Positions 54,418 through 63,993 of a DNA stretch of 64,000 bases are shown in pieces. The stretch is taken from positions 434,001 through 498,000 of the forward strand of contig NZ_JAMTCF010000002.1 in the NCBI RefSeq assembly GCF_024171695.1. Reading direction: 5' to 3'. A program made the position numbers and the translations under genes. Below the pieces are notes generated by a model. That model was not told the DNA's origin. It saw only the letters and a list, made by a program, of their open reading frames with translations, and searched no databases. The stretch comes from Actinosynnema pretiosum (GTDB lineage Bacteria; Actinomycetota; Actinomycetes; Mycobacteriales; Pseudonocardiaceae). Positions within the stretch are counted from its first letter, which is position 1; every line of letters begins with the position of its first letter.

Positions 54418-55092
54418 CTAGGCGGCTTCCTGACCGCCGGAGGCCTGGTAGCGGTCCACGTACTCCTGCTCGGACAGCTCCAGGATGCGGTACACGATCT
54501 CGTCGGTGACCGAGCGCAGCACCGGCAGCGAGTCCTGCATCCCCGCGTAGCGGGAGAAGTCCAGCGGCGCGCCGAAGCGGATCGTCACCGGGCGGATCCT
54601 GGGCAGCCTGCGGCCGACCGGCTGGACCTGGTCGGTGCCGATGATGCCGATGGGGATCACCGGGACGTTCGACTCCAGGGCCATCCGCGCCACGCCCGTG
54701 CGACCCCGGTGCAGCTTGCCGTCCAGGGAGCGGGTGCCCTCGGGGTAGATGGCGAACGCGTTGCCACCGGCCAGGATCTCGGCCGCGGTGTCCAGGGAGG
54801 CCCGCGCGGCGCGGCCGGAGCCGCGCTTGACCGGGACGTGGCCCATGGAGCTGAAGAAGGCCTTGCCCAGCCTGCCCTTGAACCCGGTGCCCTCGAAGTA
54901 CTCGGCCTTCGCCAGGAAGGACACCCGCCTGGGCGCCACCATCGGGATCAGGATGCTGTCGATGAACGACAGGTGGTTCGGGGCGAGGATCACGGCTCCG
55001 GTGCGGGGGATGTTCTCCAGCCCCTCGACCTTCGGCCGGTACACCGCGCGGGCCAGGGGGAGCGCGACCCGCTTAATCACCGTGTACAGCAT
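54418..55092 (-). CDS. plsC: 1-acylglycerol-3-phosphate acyltransferase (PlsC-like)
   Basis: A 224-residue membrane-associated acyltransferase. NHLSFIDSIL is the HX4D catalytic motif; FLAKAEYFEG, YPEGTRSLDGKLHRGRTG and VPVIPIGIIGTDQV are the further acceptor and acyl-donor blocks. Makes phosphatidate in phospholipid synthesis, linking to the fatty-acid genes earlier in the window. ATG at 55092. Confidence 0.93.
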   Translation of the reverse strand: MLYTVIKRVALPLARAVYRPKVEGLENIPRTGAVILAPNHLSFIDSILIPMVAPRRVSFLAKAEYFEGTGFKGRLGKAFFSSMGHVPVKRGSGRAARASLDTAAEILAGGNAFAIYPEGTRSLDGKLHRGRTGVARMALESNVPVIPIGIIGTDQVQPVGRRLPRIRPVTIRFGAPLDFSRYAGMQDSLPVLRSVTDEIVYRILELSEQEYVDRYQASGGQEAA

Positions 55093-55420
55093 GGAAACAG
55101 CATGACTCCCTGTTGTTGCGGCCCGGCGAATGTGTGGTTCAGCCCACTGGATGACTGCGTCGGACCACCCGGACGCCGCAGAGTTGTCACTCTCGGTGGT
55201 CGAAGTGGGAGTTTAGTGTGGTGCGAACGGGGCACCTGCTGCGACCCGTGGTGATCGTTCGTCGGGGGACGGCCGGGTCCGGCGACCGGTGCGGGGCGCT
55301 GACCGGGGCGGACGCGCGCGGGGCGGTGGACCGGGGACGCCCCTCTGTGACGCCTCACGCGGTCCTCACGCCGCTCGAAGCGCCCGCGCGCGGCCACACC
55401 CCGTCACGCCCGGAAACGCC
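55093..55420. other. Intergenic region without a gene
   Basis: Between the plsC start and the trpD terminator. The part near 55100-55230 should contain the plsC promoter. No gene is evident in either strand. Confidence 0.5.
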
Positions 55421-55463
55421 GCAGGGCGGCCCTGAGCCCCTCCGAGGAGCCCCGCCGCCCTGC
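55421..55463 (-). terminator. Terminator after trpD
   Basis: GCAGGGCGGC and GCCGCCCTGC arms enclose a smaller CTCCGAGGAG structure; about 50 nt beyond the trpD stop. Confidence 0.7.
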
Positions 55464-55514
55464 CCGCTGCTCTTCGGGCCGCCCGGCGGCCCGTTCCGTC
55501 AGCTCACCGGTCCG

Positions 55515-56564
55515 TCAGCCCAGCCGCGCCTTCAGCTCGGTCGACCGCCCCGCCCAGCGCCGCAGCAGCTCGGCCGCCGCCCCGCTGTCCACGGCCTCCG
55601 CCGCGCGCGCCAGCCCCGAGGTCAGCGACGGCGCCAGCTCGCCGGACAGCCCGGCGTGCGCAGCGATCGCTCCCGCCGCGTTGAGCAGCACCGCGTCCCG
55701 CACCGCGCCCGGCTTGCCCGCCACCAGCTGCCGCACCACCTCGGCGTTCACCGAGGCGTCCCCGCCCCGCAGGTCCTGCGGCAGCGCGGGCGCGATGCCC
55801 AGGTCGGACGGGTCGACCCGGTCCTGCCGGACGGTCCCGCCCTCGACCACCCACACCGAGGTGGTCGTCGTCGTGGTGATCTCGTCAAGGCCGTCGTCGC
55901 CGCGCACCACCAGCGCCGTCGTGCCGCGCCGGGCGAACACCCCGGCCAGCAGCGGGACCGCGTTCGCCCGCGCGCAGCCGATCAGGCCCACCGACGGCTG
56001 CGCCGGGTTGGTCAGCGGCCCCAGCAGGTTGAACGAGGTCGGGATGCCGATCTCGCGCCGGGGCGCCGAGGTGTGCCGGAACGCCGGGTGGAACACCGGC
56101 GCGAAGCAGAAGCCCACGCCCAGCTCGGCCACGGTCGCCGCCACGCCCTCCGGGGGCAGGTCGATCGCGACGCCCAGCGCCTCCAGCACGTCGGCCGTGC
56201 CGCACTGCGACGACGCGGCCCGGTTGCCGTGCTTGACCACCGGGACCCCGGCGGCGGCGGCCACGACCGTGGCCATGGTGGAGATGTTCACCGAGCCGGA
56301 GCTGTCGCCGCCGGTCCCGACGATGTCGGCCGCCCTGCCCTCGACGCTGAACCTGCGGGCGTGCCCGAGCATCGCCGAGGCCAGCCCGTCGACCTCCTCG
56401 GGCGTCTCGCCCTTGGCCCGCAGCGCCACCGCGAACGCCGCCACCTGCGCGGTGGTGGCCTCGCCGGACATGATGCGGTCCATCGCCCAGCCGGTGTCGT
56501 CCTCGGCGAGGTCGATCCCGTCGAGGAGCCGGGTGAGCAGCAGCGGCCAGGTGCGGTCGGCCAC
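55515..56564 (-). CDS. trpD: Anthranilate phosphoribosyltransferase
   Basis: A 349-residue tryptophan-pathway enzyme. GTGGDSSGSVNIST binds phosphoribosyl pyrophosphate; KHGNRAASSQCGTADVLEALG and FAPVFHPAFRHTSAPRREIGIPTSFNLLGPLTNP are diagnostic. The GTG at 56564 is 5 nt after the stop of the receiver-like gene; longer readings are that gene's shadow. trpD is unlinked to other trp genes here, as in mycobacteria and streptomycetes, where it also lies near the bc1 genes. Confidence 0.95.
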   Translation of the reverse strand: MADRTWPLLLTRLLDGIDLAEDDTGWAMDRIMSGEATTAQVAAFAVALRAKGETPEEVDGLASAMLGHARRFSVEGRAADIVGTGGDSSGSVNISTMATVVAAAAGVPVVKHGNRAASSQCGTADVLEALGVAIDLPPEGVAATVAELGVGFCFAPVFHPAFRHTSAPRREIGIPTSFNLLGPLTNPAQPSVGLIGCARANAVPLLAGVFARRGTTALVVRGDDGLDEITTTTTTSVWVVEGGTVRQDRVDPSDLGIAPALPQDLRGGDASVNAEVVRQLVAGKPGAVRDAVLLNAAGAIAAHAGLSGELAPSLTSGLARAAEAVDSGAAAELLRRWAGRSTELKARLG

Positions 56565-56569
56565 GGCGA

Positions 56570-56980
56570 TCAGCCGCGCACGGCGGGCAGCGCCAGCGAG
56601 CGCAGCACCTCGGCCACGGTCTCGGCCGCCGCCAGCGGGTCGAGCGGGTGCACCAGGACCGCGTCGGCCTGCGACCACGTCGCCAGCCACCGGTCGTCCT
56701 TGCGGCGCACCGCGATCACCACGGGCGGGCAGTTCGTGATCTCGTTCTTGAGCTGCCTCGACAGCCCCATGCCGCCGGTGGGCTGGGCCTCGCCGTCCAG
56801 GATGACCAGGTCGGCCTTGGCGTTGTCCAGCTCGTAGAGGACCTCGGCGATGGTGCTGGCCTCGGTGTACTCCACCCGTCCGAGGTCGGGCGCGGGTCGC
56901 CGCCCGACGGCCGTGATGATCGTCTCACGCACCTCGGGGCGGTGGCTGAACACGAGGATTGTGGTCGTCTGCGAAGTCAT
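56570..56980 (-). CDS. Receiver-like protein with altered acidic pocket
   Basis: A 136-residue single-domain protein with the response-regulator fold: TTTILVFSHRPEVRETI (first strand), DLVILDGEAQPTGGMGLSRQLK with D62 at the phosphorylation position, and VVIAVRRKDDRW. The usual acidic pair after the first strand is replaced by SHR, so metal binding and phosphorylation are doubtful. Lies 5 nt upstream of trpD and probably co-transcribed; similar proteins accompany trpD in other actinobacteria. No kinase is nearby. Confidence 0.78.
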   Translation of the reverse strand: MTSQTTTILVFSHRPEVRETIITAVGRRPAPDLGRVEYTEASTIAEVLYELDNAKADLVILDGEAQPTGGMGLSRQLKNEITNCPPVVIAVRRKDDRWLATWSQADAVLVHPLDPLAAAETVAEVLRSLALPAVRG

Positions 56981-57022
56981 CGCGCGAACCTCCGGACGGG
57001 TCGGGGCCGAGAGGTCCCGATG

Positions 57023-57433
57023 CTATCCGGCGTCCTCCCGCTGATCCTTCCGGGCCTGGAGGGCGTCCCAGCCGATCCAGTCGCCGCCGAGCCGCTGGGC
57101 CAGGCCCGCCATCCGCGAGCGCTCCTGCGCGCAGTGCAGCGCGTCGAGCACCTGCACGCGCAGCGCGTGCGCGGGTTCGCCCTCCCGCAGCGCCCAGCCG
57201 TCCGGGGCGAGCAGCTCCCGCGCGCGTTCTACCTGATCAGCGGGCAGGTGGAGGTGGTGGCGGAGCACCGCGGGCTCTTCGGGGCGCCACCGGGGCGAGC
57301 GCGCCAGGGCGGCCGAATCGGCCTCCGCGATGTCGAACGCCTCGACGACGACCACGAGATCGGGTGAGTCGACCTCCAGGGGAACTGCCCCCCGTTCGGA
57401 CCAACGCCTGCGCAACCGGACGAACCACTCCAT
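57023..57433 (-). CDS. Conserved hypothetical protein
   Basis: A 136-residue cytoplasmic protein starting EWFVRLRRRWSERGAVPLEVDSPDLVVVVEAFD, with LRHHLHLPADQVERARELLAPDGW and ALRVQVLDALHCAQERSRMAGLAQRLGGDWIGWDAL. It looks like two related alpha-beta halves. No family name that I trust. The ATG at 57433 has GAGGTGAGGG upstream. Divergent from ctaE. The position between trpD and ctaE suggests a conserved neighbourhood gene. Confidence 0.72.
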   Translation of the reverse strand: MEWFVRLRRRWSERGAVPLEVDSPDLVVVVEAFDIAEADSAALARSPRWRPEEPAVLRHHLHLPADQVERARELLAPDGWALREGEPAHALRVQVLDALHCAQERSRMAGLAQRLGGDWIGWDALQARKDQREDAG

Positions 57434-57526
57434 ACGACCCTCACCTCGTGTGTGACCCGGATGACCATGACTTAAGGCCCCGGACCCGATGGGCGAGGCG
57501 AAAACGTGCAAGCAATAATGCGTCGT

Positions 57527-58120
57527 GTGACAACGGCAGCGCCCTCAATCACCCAGCGCGTGCACTCGCTGAACCGGCCGAACATGGTCAGCGTGGGCAC
57601 GGTCGTCTGGCTGTCCAGTGAGCTCATGTTCTTCGCGGGTCTCTTCGCCATGTTCTTCACGGTGAAAGCCCAGCACGAGGGCGAGTGGCCCCCGGTGCAC
57701 CTGAACGTCCCCTACGCGATGTTCTTCACGATCATCCTGGTGGCGTCGTCCATCACCTGCCAGTGGGGCGTCTTCGCCGCCGAGCGCGGCGACGTCTTCG
57801 GCCTGCGCCGGTGGTACGGGCTCACGGTGCTGCTGGGCGCGATCTTCGTCGCGGGACAGGCAGGCGAGTACGCCACCCTGATCGGCGAGGGGGTGACGAT
57901 CCCCAGCGGCGCCTACGGCACGGTCTTCTACCTGACCACCGGCTTCCACGGCCTGCACGTGATCGGCGGCCTCATCGCGTTCGGGTACCTGCTGATCCGC
58001 ACGAAGCTGAGCAAGTTCACGCCCGCCCAGGCGACTTCCGCGATCGTCGTGTCCTACTACTGGCACTTCGTCGACGTGGTCTGGATCGGCCTGTTCGCCG
58101 TCATCTACCTCGTGCCCTGA
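57527..58120 (+). CDS. ctaE: Cytochrome c oxidase subunit III
   Basis: A 197-residue membrane protein with five helices: [32 protein letters not shown] start region, [16 protein letters not shown] and the C-terminal [22 protein letters not shown] prefer the GTG at 57527, which has AATAAT 7 nt upstream (near-consensus -10, leaderless), over the in-frame GTG at 57506. It heads the ctaE-qcrC-qcrA-qcrB operon, the conserved actinobacterial bc1-aa3 arrangement. Confidence 0.94.
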   Translation: MTTAAPSITQRVHSLNRPNMVSVGTVVWLSSELMFFAGLFAMFFTVKAQHEGEWPPVHLNVPYAMFFTIILVASSITCQWGVFAAERGDVFGLRRWYGLTVLLGAIFVAGQAGEYATLIGEGVTIPSGAYGTVFYLTTGFHGLHVIGGLIAFGYLLIRTKLSKFTPAQATSAIVVSYYWHFVDVVWIGLFAVIYLVP

Positions 58121-58161
58121 CACCAAGAACCCCGAACTCACTAGCAAGGGTTGCCGCACAC

Positions 58162-58974
58162 ATGACCACCACCAGTACCACGAGGGCCCGGAATCGCAGC
58201 ACCAAGCTGCGGCGGCGGATCTCCGGCCTGCTCGCGCTGGGGTTCGCGCTGCTGAGCGCGGGCCTGCTGTTCAGCGCGCTCGCGCCGCAGCCGCAGACCG
58301 CGCAGGCGCAGTCCGACCCGGCCCAGGTGCGGCTGGGGGAGCAGCTCTACAACAACACCTGCATCTCGTGCCACGGCCAGAACCTGGACGGCGTCAAGGA
58401 CCGCGGTCCGAGCCTGATCGGCGTCGGCGAGGCGGCGGTGTACTTCCAGGTGTCCTCCGGCCGGATGCCCATGGCCCGGCAGGAGGCGCAGGCCCAGCGC
58501 AAGCCCGTCAAGTTCAGCGCCGAGGAGATCGACGCGCTCGGCGCGTACATCCAGCAGTTCGGCGGCGGCCCGGAGACCCCCGAGGAGCGCGGCGAGGCGC
58601 TGCGCGGCGAGGACCCGGCCCGCGGCGGTGAGCTCTTCCGGCTGAACTGCGCGGCGTGCCACAACTTCACCGGTCGCGGCGGGGCGCTGTCGTCCGGCAA
58701 GTTCGCACCCGAGCTCGACGGGGTCACCGAGGAGCAGCTGTACACGGCCATGCTCACGGGCCCGCAGAACATGCCCAAGTTCTCCGACCGGCAGCTCACG
58801 CCGGAGGAGAAGGAGGACATCATCGCTTACATCAAGTCGGTGTCCGACGGGAACAACAACCCCGGCGGCGCCGCCCTCGGCGGCTTCGGGCCGGTTTCAG
58901 AGGGTCTGATCGCGTTCATCGTGGGCATCGCCGCGCTCGTCGGCGTGACCCTCTGGATCGGAGCCAAGGCATGA
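58162..58974 (+). CDS. qcrC: Di-haem cytochrome c subunit of bc1 complex
   Basis: A 270-residue subunit with an N-terminal membrane anchor ([19 protein letters not shown]), two c-type haem motifs (CISCH and CAACH) and a C-terminal helix ([19 protein letters not shown]). In actinobacteria this protein replaces soluble cytochrome c and passes electrons straight to the aa3 oxidase. Its stop overlaps the qcrA start (ATGA). Confidence 0.96.
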   Translation: MTTTSTTRARNRSTKLRRRISGLLALGFALLSAGLLFSALAPQPQTAQAQSDPAQVRLGEQLYNNTCISCHGQNLDGVKDRGPSLIGVGEAAVYFQVSSGRMPMARQEAQAQRKPVKFSAEEIDALGAYIQQFGGGPETPEERGEALRGEDPARGGELFRLNCAACHNFTGRGGALSSGKFAPELDGVTEEQLYTAMLTGPQNMPKFSDRQLTPEEKEDIIAYIKSVSDGNNNPGGAALGGFGPVSEGLIAFIVGIAALVGVTLWIGAKA

Positions 58975-60095
58975 GCGGCGACAAGCCGAACGGGCTGCCC
59001 GACGAGGCGCAGCTCTCGAAGATGAGCCGGGACGAGCTGGTCAAGCTCGGCACGGAGCTGGACGGCGTCGAGCTGGTCCACTACGAGGAGCGCTGGCCCG
59101 TCAAGGGCACCAGGGCCGAGAAGCGCGCCGAGCGCCTGGTGGCGCTGTGGTTCGCCATCGCCGCGCTGTCGGGCGTCGGCTTCCTGGCCGCGTTCCTGTT
59201 CTGGCCCTGGAAGTACGAGGCCCCGCACACCGACAACCACTGGCTGTACCAGCTGTACACGCCGGTCATCGGCCTCACCCTGGGCCTGTCGGTCCTGGCG
59301 CTGGGCGTCGGCGCGCTGCTGTACACCAAGAAGTTCATCCCCGAGGAGCTGGCGGTCCAGCAGCGCCACGACGGCGGCTCGTCCCCGGTGGACTCCGCGA
59401 CCCTCGTCGCCGAGCTGGGCGACGTCGGCGAGCGCAGCACCCTCGGCCGCCGCTCGCTGATCAAGCGCACCGCCGGTCTCGGCGCGGGCGTGTTCGGCCT
59501 CGGCGTCCTCGCGGTCCCGCTCGGCGGCATGGTGAAGAACCCGCACGCCGACAGCGAGACCAAGGACTCGCTGTGGCACACCGGCTGGAAGTCGGAGAAC
59601 GGCGAGAAGGTCTACCTGCGCCGCCACACCGGCAACTTCCACGACGTCGAGCTGATCCGGCCCGAGGACCTGGACGCGGGCGGCTTCGAGACCGTCTTCC
59701 CGTTCCGCGAGTCCGAGCGCGGCCACGAGCACGAGCTGGTGCAGGCCCTCAAGCGGGCCGACAACCCGGTCATGCTGATCCGCCTGCGCCCCGGCCAGGC
59801 CGTGACCAAGCGCGCGGGCCAGGAGGACTTCAACTACGGCGACCTGTACGCCTACTCGAAGATCTGCACCCACCTCGGCTGCCCGACCTCGCTGTACGAG
59901 CAGCAGACCGGCCTGCTGCTGTGCCCGTGCCACCAGTCGCAGTTCGACGTCTTCCACTACGGCAAGCCCCGCTTCGGCCCGGCCACGCGCGCCCTGCCGC
60001 AGCTTCCGATCACGGTGGACGAGGACGGTTACTTGATCGCCCGCAGCGACTTCATCGAGGCTGTGGGTCCGGCGTTCTGGGAGCGTAAGTCATGA
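58971..60095 (+). CDS. qcrA: Rieske iron-sulfur subunit of bc1 complex
   Basis: A 374-residue subunit, long as in actinobacteria, with three N-terminal membrane helices rather than one. [16 protein letters not shown] twin-arginine-like stretch precedes the third helix. The 2Fe-2S ligands are in CTHLGCPTS and CPCHQSQFD. Starts and ends with ATGA overlaps to qcrC and qcrB, so the three are translated together. Confidence 0.96.
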   Translation: MSGDKPNGLPDEAQLSKMSRDELVKLGTELDGVELVHYEERWPVKGTRAEKRAERLVALWFAIAALSGVGFLAAFLFWPWKYEAPHTDNHWLYQLYTPVIGLTLGLSVLALGVGALLYTKKFIPEELAVQQRHDGGSSPVDSATLVAELGDVGERSTLGRRSLIKRTAGLGAGVFGLGVLAVPLGGMVKNPHADSETKDSLWHTGWKSENGEKVYLRRHTGNFHDVELIRPEDLDAGGFETVFPFRESERGHEHELVQALKRADNPVMLIRLRPGQAVTKRAGQEDFNYGDLYAYSKICTHLGCPTSLYEQQTGLLLCPCHQSQFDVFHYGKPRFGPATRALPQLPITVDEDGYLIARSDFIEAVGPAFWERKS

Positions 60096-61765
60096 GCGGC
60101 ATCACGACGCCGACGAAGCGGCAGCCCGCCGCGGCCCGCGCGGCCGCGGGCGCCGCCAAGTGGGCAGACGACCGGTTCCACATGGCCGGCGGGGTGCGGA
60201 AGCAGCTCAACAAGGTCTTCCCGACCCACTGGTCGTTCCTGCTCGGCGAGATCGCGCTCTACAGCTTCATCATCCTGCTGCTGTCGGGCACCTACCTCGC
60301 GCTGTTCTTCGACCCCTCCATGCAGGAGGTCACCTACAACGGCGCGTTCGTGAACCTGCAGGGCATCGAGATGTCCCGCGCGTTCGAGTCCACGCTGAAC
60401 ATCAACTTCGAGGTGCGCGGCGGCCTGTTCGTGCGCCAGGTCCACCACTGGGCCGCGCTGCTGTTCATGGCGGCGATCGTGGTGCACATGTTCCGGATCT
60501 TCTTCACGGGCGCGTTCCGCCGCCCGCGCGAGATCAACTGGGTCATCGGCATCCTGCTGTTCATGCTGGGCGCGATCGAGGGCTTCCTCGGCTACTCGCT
60601 CCCCGACGACCTGCTGTCCGGCACCGGCCTGCGGGTCATGGCGGCGCTGCTGATCTCGTTCCCGGTCATCGGCACCTGGACGAACTGGCTGCTCTTCGGC
60701 GGCGAGTTCCCCGGCATGGACATCATCCCCAGGCTCTACACGCTGCACATCCTGGTGGTCCCGGCGGTCATCCTCGCGCTGATCGCGGTCCACCTGGGCC
60801 TGGTGTGGTACCAGAAGCACACGCAGTTCCCCGGCGTCGGCCGCAAGGAGACCAACGTCGTCGGCGTGCGCATCATGCCGGTGTTCGCGGCCAAGGGCGG
60901 CGGCTTCTTCGCCGTGGTCGTCGCGGTCACCGCGATCATGGGCGGCGTCTTCCAGATCAACCCGATCTGGAACATCGGCCCGTACAACGCCGCGCAGGTC
61001 TCCGCCGGTTCGCAGCCCGACTGGTACATGGGCTGGACCGACGGCCTGGTCCGCCTGTGGCCCGCGTGGGAGCTGTACCTGGGCGACTACACGGTGCCCG
61101 CGCCGTTCTGGCCGTTCATCCTGGGCCTGCCGCTGCTGACCGGCATCGCGGCGGCGTACCCGTGGATCGAGCGCAAGATGACCAAGGACTACGCGCACCA
61201 CAACCTGCTCCAGCGCCCCCGCGACGTGCCCGTCCGGACCTCGCTGGGCATGATGGCGATCACCTACTTCATGGTGATGCTGCTGATGGGCGCGAACGAC
61301 ATCATCGCGTTCAAGTTCGACATCTCGCTCAACGCGACGACCTGGATGGGCCGCATCGGCCTGCTCGTCCTGCCGCCGCTGGCGTACTACCTCACCTACC
61401 GGCTCTGCATCGGTCTGCAGAAGTCCGACCGCGAGGTGCTGGAGCACGGCGTGGAGACCGGCATCATCAAGCGGCTCCCGCACGGCGAGTTCATCGAGGT
61501 GCACCAGCCGCTGGGCCCGGTCGACGACCACGGCCACCCGGTCGCGCTGGAGTACCAGGGCGCCCCGGTGCCGAAGAAGATGAACAAGCTCGGCGCGGCC
61601 GGTCACCCGGTCCCCGGCTCGTTCTTCACCCCGGACAAGCCGGAGGAGACCGCCGCCCTGGCGCGGGCTCGCGCGGCGCAGGGCTCCGGCGTCGGCACGC
61701 TGTCGGCGGAGAACAAGCCATCGGCCGAGGTCGAGGCTGCGGCTGACGAGCCCGGCCTGAGCTAG
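60092..61765 (+). CDS. qcrB: Cytochrome b subunit of bc1 complex
   Basis: A 557-residue membrane protein with about eight helices. [21 protein letters not shown] and [21 protein letters not shown] carry the four haem-ligating His residues; [13 protein letters not shown] and the region around [16 protein letters not shown] form quinone sites. A hydrophilic C-terminal extension of about 120 residues is usual in actinobacteria. Last gene of the operon. This subunit is the target of bc1 inhibitors in mycobacteria. Confidence 0.97.
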   Translation: MSGITTPTKRQPAAARAAAGAAKWADDRFHMAGGVRKQLNKVFPTHWSFLLGEIALYSFIILLLSGTYLALFFDPSMQEVTYNGAFVNLQGIEMSRAFESTLNINFEVRGGLFVRQVHHWAALLFMAAIVVHMFRIFFTGAFRRPREINWVIGILLFMLGAIEGFLGYSLPDDLLSGTGLRVMAALLISFPVIGTWTNWLLFGGEFPGMDIIPRLYTLHILVVPAVILALIAVHLGLVWYQKHTQFPGVGRKETNVVGVRIMPVFAAKGGGFFAVVVAVTAIMGGVFQINPIWNIGPYNAAQVSAGSQPDWYMGWTDGLVRLWPAWELYLGDYTVPAPFWPFILGLPLLTGIAAAYPWIERKMTKDYAHHNLLQRPRDVPVRTSLGMMAITYFMVMLLMGANDIIAFKFDISLNATTWMGRIGLLVLPPLAYYLTYRLCIGLQKSDREVLEHGVETGIIKRLPHGEFIEVHQPLGPVDDHGHPVALEYQGAPVPKKMNKLGAAGHPVPGSFFTPDKPEETAALARARAAQGSGVGTLSAENKPSAEVEAAADEPGLS

Positions 61766-61836
61766 CGAAGGCCGGGAGACCCCCGGCCGGTGCAAGCTGG
61801 CCGGGGCAGCTCCACCGGACGCTCACACAGCAAAAG

Positions 61837-61872
61837 AGAAGGACCCCGCATCAGAGGATGCGGGGTCCTTCT
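61837..61872. terminator. Bidirectional intrinsic terminator
   Basis: A perfect 16-bp stem (AGAAGGACCCCGCATC and complement) with a 4-nt loop, A-run before and T-run after, between convergent qcrB and the RAM-domain gene. Confidence 0.94.
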
Positions 61873-61884
61873 TTTCTTCTCAGC

Positions 61885-62166
61885 TCAGGAGTCCAGTCCA
61901 ATCGCGAACGCCGCTTCGGTGTCCTTCTTGGAGTACGACCGGAACGCGATGTGCGTGTCGGTGTTCAGCACGCCGGGCACCTTGCTGATCCGGCCGGGGA
62001 TCAGGGCGGCCAGCTCCTCGTGCTCGCTCACCTTGACCATGGCGATCAGGTCGGCGTCACCCGCGCAGGAGTGCACCTCGGTCACGCCGTCGATGTCGAC
62101 GATCGCCTGCGCCGCGTCGGTGATGGACTCCGCTGAGACTTGGATCAGCACGATCGCGGTGATCAC
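61885..62166 (-). CDS. Stand-alone RAM domain (Lrp/AsnC effector domain) protein
   Basis: A 93-residue protein equal to the effector half of Lrp/AsnC regulators (ITAIVLIQVSAESITDAAQAI, VTEVHSCAGDADLIAMVKV, ISKVPGVLNTDTHIAFRSY) without any DNA-binding part. Such proteins assemble into rings that bind amino acids. It occurs next to qcrB in other actinobacteria. GTG start with GAGGAG upstream. Confidence 0.9.
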   Translation of the reverse strand: MITAIVLIQVSAESITDAAQAIVDIDGVTEVHSCAGDADLIAMVKVSEHEELAALIPGRISKVPGVLNTDTHIAFRSYSKKDTEAAFAIGLDS

Positions 62167-62203
62167 AGGGGCACTCCTCGTCCTCGTGGGTGTGCCCGCA
62201 ATG

Positions 62204-63916
62204 CTAGTGCCCCTCGAACCGGTACTGGTCGCGCCCGGCCTCGGCCACGCCCACCCAGGTCCGCCAGCTCCCCGCGCTCCACGCGGGCACCGCCCACGGC
62301 CGGGAGCAGCTCACCATCCGGGTCCCCGGCTGCTCCACCCACCGCAGCACCACGCCGACCTCCTCGGCGCTGCCGCCCAGCAGCGGTCCCGCGCCCGGCA
62401 GCACGGTCTCCGCCGAGGCCACCAGCGCGTCCACCACCGGCATCGGCGGCACCCCGCGCGGGGCGGTCCCGGCGCTCGCCAGCCGCCCGTGCCGCACCAC
62501 CGCGAACCACCAGCCGCCCGCGCCGTCCGGCCGCGCCGCCACCAGCTCCTCGACCGAGGCGAGCGCGGCCAGCCGCTGCCCCCGGTCCAGCGCCCGCACC
62601 AGCCCGGCCAGCCGGTCCCGCCGCAGCGCCGCCTCCTCGAACCGCTCCTCCACCGCCAGCTCGCCCAGCTTCGCCGCCGCGCCGCCGAGCGCCTCGGTGG
62701 ACTCCCCGGCGATCAGCGCCCGCGCCCGCTCCACCGCGCCCGCGTAGTCGTCGACCTCCTGGAGCCCCGCGCACGGGGCCTTGCAGCGCCCCATCTCCAG
62801 CAGCGCGCACGGCGTGCCGGACGCCCCGCGCGCCGGGATGCGCTGGGCGCACGCCCGCAGCGGCACGGCCTCCAGCAGCGCCTCCGCCGCCGCGTCCGCC
62901 GCCCGCCTGGTGGGGAACGGCCCCAGCGCGCCGTCGCGGGCCGCGCGCACCACCGACAGCCTCGGGAACGCCTCGTCGGTCAGCGCCAGCCACCACGACG
63001 CGGTGTTCTTCGACCGGCGGTTGTAGGCGGGCCGGTGCGCGGCGATCAGCCGCAGCTCCCGCACCTGCGCCTCCAGCGGGTGCGCGCACTCCACCCAGTC
63101 CACCCGCACCGCGAGCGCCACCATCTCGCGCAGCCGGTGCCGGGTCTCCGACGCGGTGAAGTACTGCCGCACCCGCCTGCGCAGGTCCGAGGCCGTGCCG
63201 ACGTACAGCACCTCCTCGCTCGGGCCCCGGAACAGGTACACGCCCGGCGCGGACGGCAGGTCGGCGGCCAGCGAGCGCTTGCGGCGCTGCTGCGGGCTCA
63301 CGTCCGGCAGGTACGCCAGCAGCTCCTCCAGCGAGTGCACGCCCACCGACCCGACCCGCTCCAGCAGCCGGTGCAGCACCTCCACCGTGGCGCGCGCGTC
63401 GACCAGCGCCCGGTGGTTCGGCGCCTCGGGCACCCCGAACAGGGCGGACAGCGCGGACAGCTTGCAGCTGGGCGCCTCCTCGCGGCTGAGCACCCGCCTG
63501 GCCAGCTTGACCGTGCACACCACCGGCGGCTTGGGCCAGGCGTAGCCGTGCCGCTCGCACGCGGCCTTCATGAAGCCAACGTCGAACCCGGAGTTGTGCG
63601 CCACCAGCACCGCGCCCTCGGCGAACTCCAGGAACGCGGGCAGCACCGAGGCGAGCACGGGCGCGCCGGTGACCATGTTCTGGGTGATGCCGGTCAGCGC
63701 GACGATCTGCGGCGGGATGCCGCGCTCCGGGTCGACGAGCGTGCCGAACTCGCCGATCACCCGCCCGCCGCGCACCTTCACCGCGCCGATCTCGGTGATG
63801 CCGTCCTCGGCCGCGCGCGGACCGGTCGTCTCCAGGTCGAAGACGACGAACGTGGTCTCCCGCAGCGGGGTGCCCAGCTCGTCGAACGACAGCTGCGCGG
63901 GCGGCGTGGTCGGCAT
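62204..63916 (-). CDS. DEDDh exonuclease fused to UvrC-like GIY-YIG domain
   Basis: A protein of about 570 residues. The N-terminal part is a DnaQ-type 3'-5' exonuclease: VVFDLETTG, LVAHNSGFDVGF and NHRALVDARATVEVL supply the DEDDh residues. The C-terminal half starts with a GIY-YIG endonuclease (GVYLFRGPSEEVLYVGTASDLRRRVRQYF) and continues like UvrC, including GRCKAPCAG. The combination is conserved in actinobacteria and points to DNA repair; the exact lesion is not known to me. The ATG at 63916 has TACCGT 7 nt upstream (leaderless); an upstream ATG at 63946 lies before that box. Confidence 0.9.
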   Translation of the reverse strand: MPTTPPAQLSFDELGTPLRETTFVVFDLETTGPRAAEDGITEIGAVKVRGGRVIGEFGTLVDPERGIPPQIVALTGITQNMVTGAPVLASVLPAFLEFAEGAVLVAHNSGFDVGFMKAACERHGYAWPKPPVVCTVKLARRVLSREEAPSCKLSALSALFGVPEAPNHRALVDARATVEVLHRLLERVGSVGVHSLEELLAYLPDVSPQQRRKRSLAADLPSAPGVYLFRGPSEEVLYVGTASDLRRRVRQYFTASETRHRLREMVALAVRVDWVECAHPLEAQVRELRLIAAHRPAYNRRSKNTASWWLALTDEAFPRLSVVRAARDGALGPFPTRRAADAAAEALLEAVPLRACAQRIPARGASGTPCALLEMGRCKAPCAGLQEVDDYAGAVERARALIAGESTEALGGAAAKLGELAVEERFEEAALRRDRLAGLVRALDRGQRLAALASVEELVAARPDGAGGWWFAVVRHGRLASAGTAPRGVPPMPVVDALVASAETVLPGAGPLLGGSAEEVGVVLRWVEQPGTRMVSCSRPWAVPAWSAGSWRTWVGVAEAGRDQYRFEGH

Positions 63917-63987
63917 TCCGGGCACGGTAACCCCGGACACCGACAATCCGGTGGTGGAGGTGGTCGGTGACGGGGGTCGGCGCGCCG

Positions 63988-63993
63988 TAGCCT
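63988..63993 (+). promoter_or_regulatory. Probable -10 box of a gene starting beyond the window
   Basis: TAGCCT with 7 nt (GTACGGG) to the window end, exactly the spacing seen before other leaderless starts here. A start codon at or near 64001 is predicted. Confidence 0.4.
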
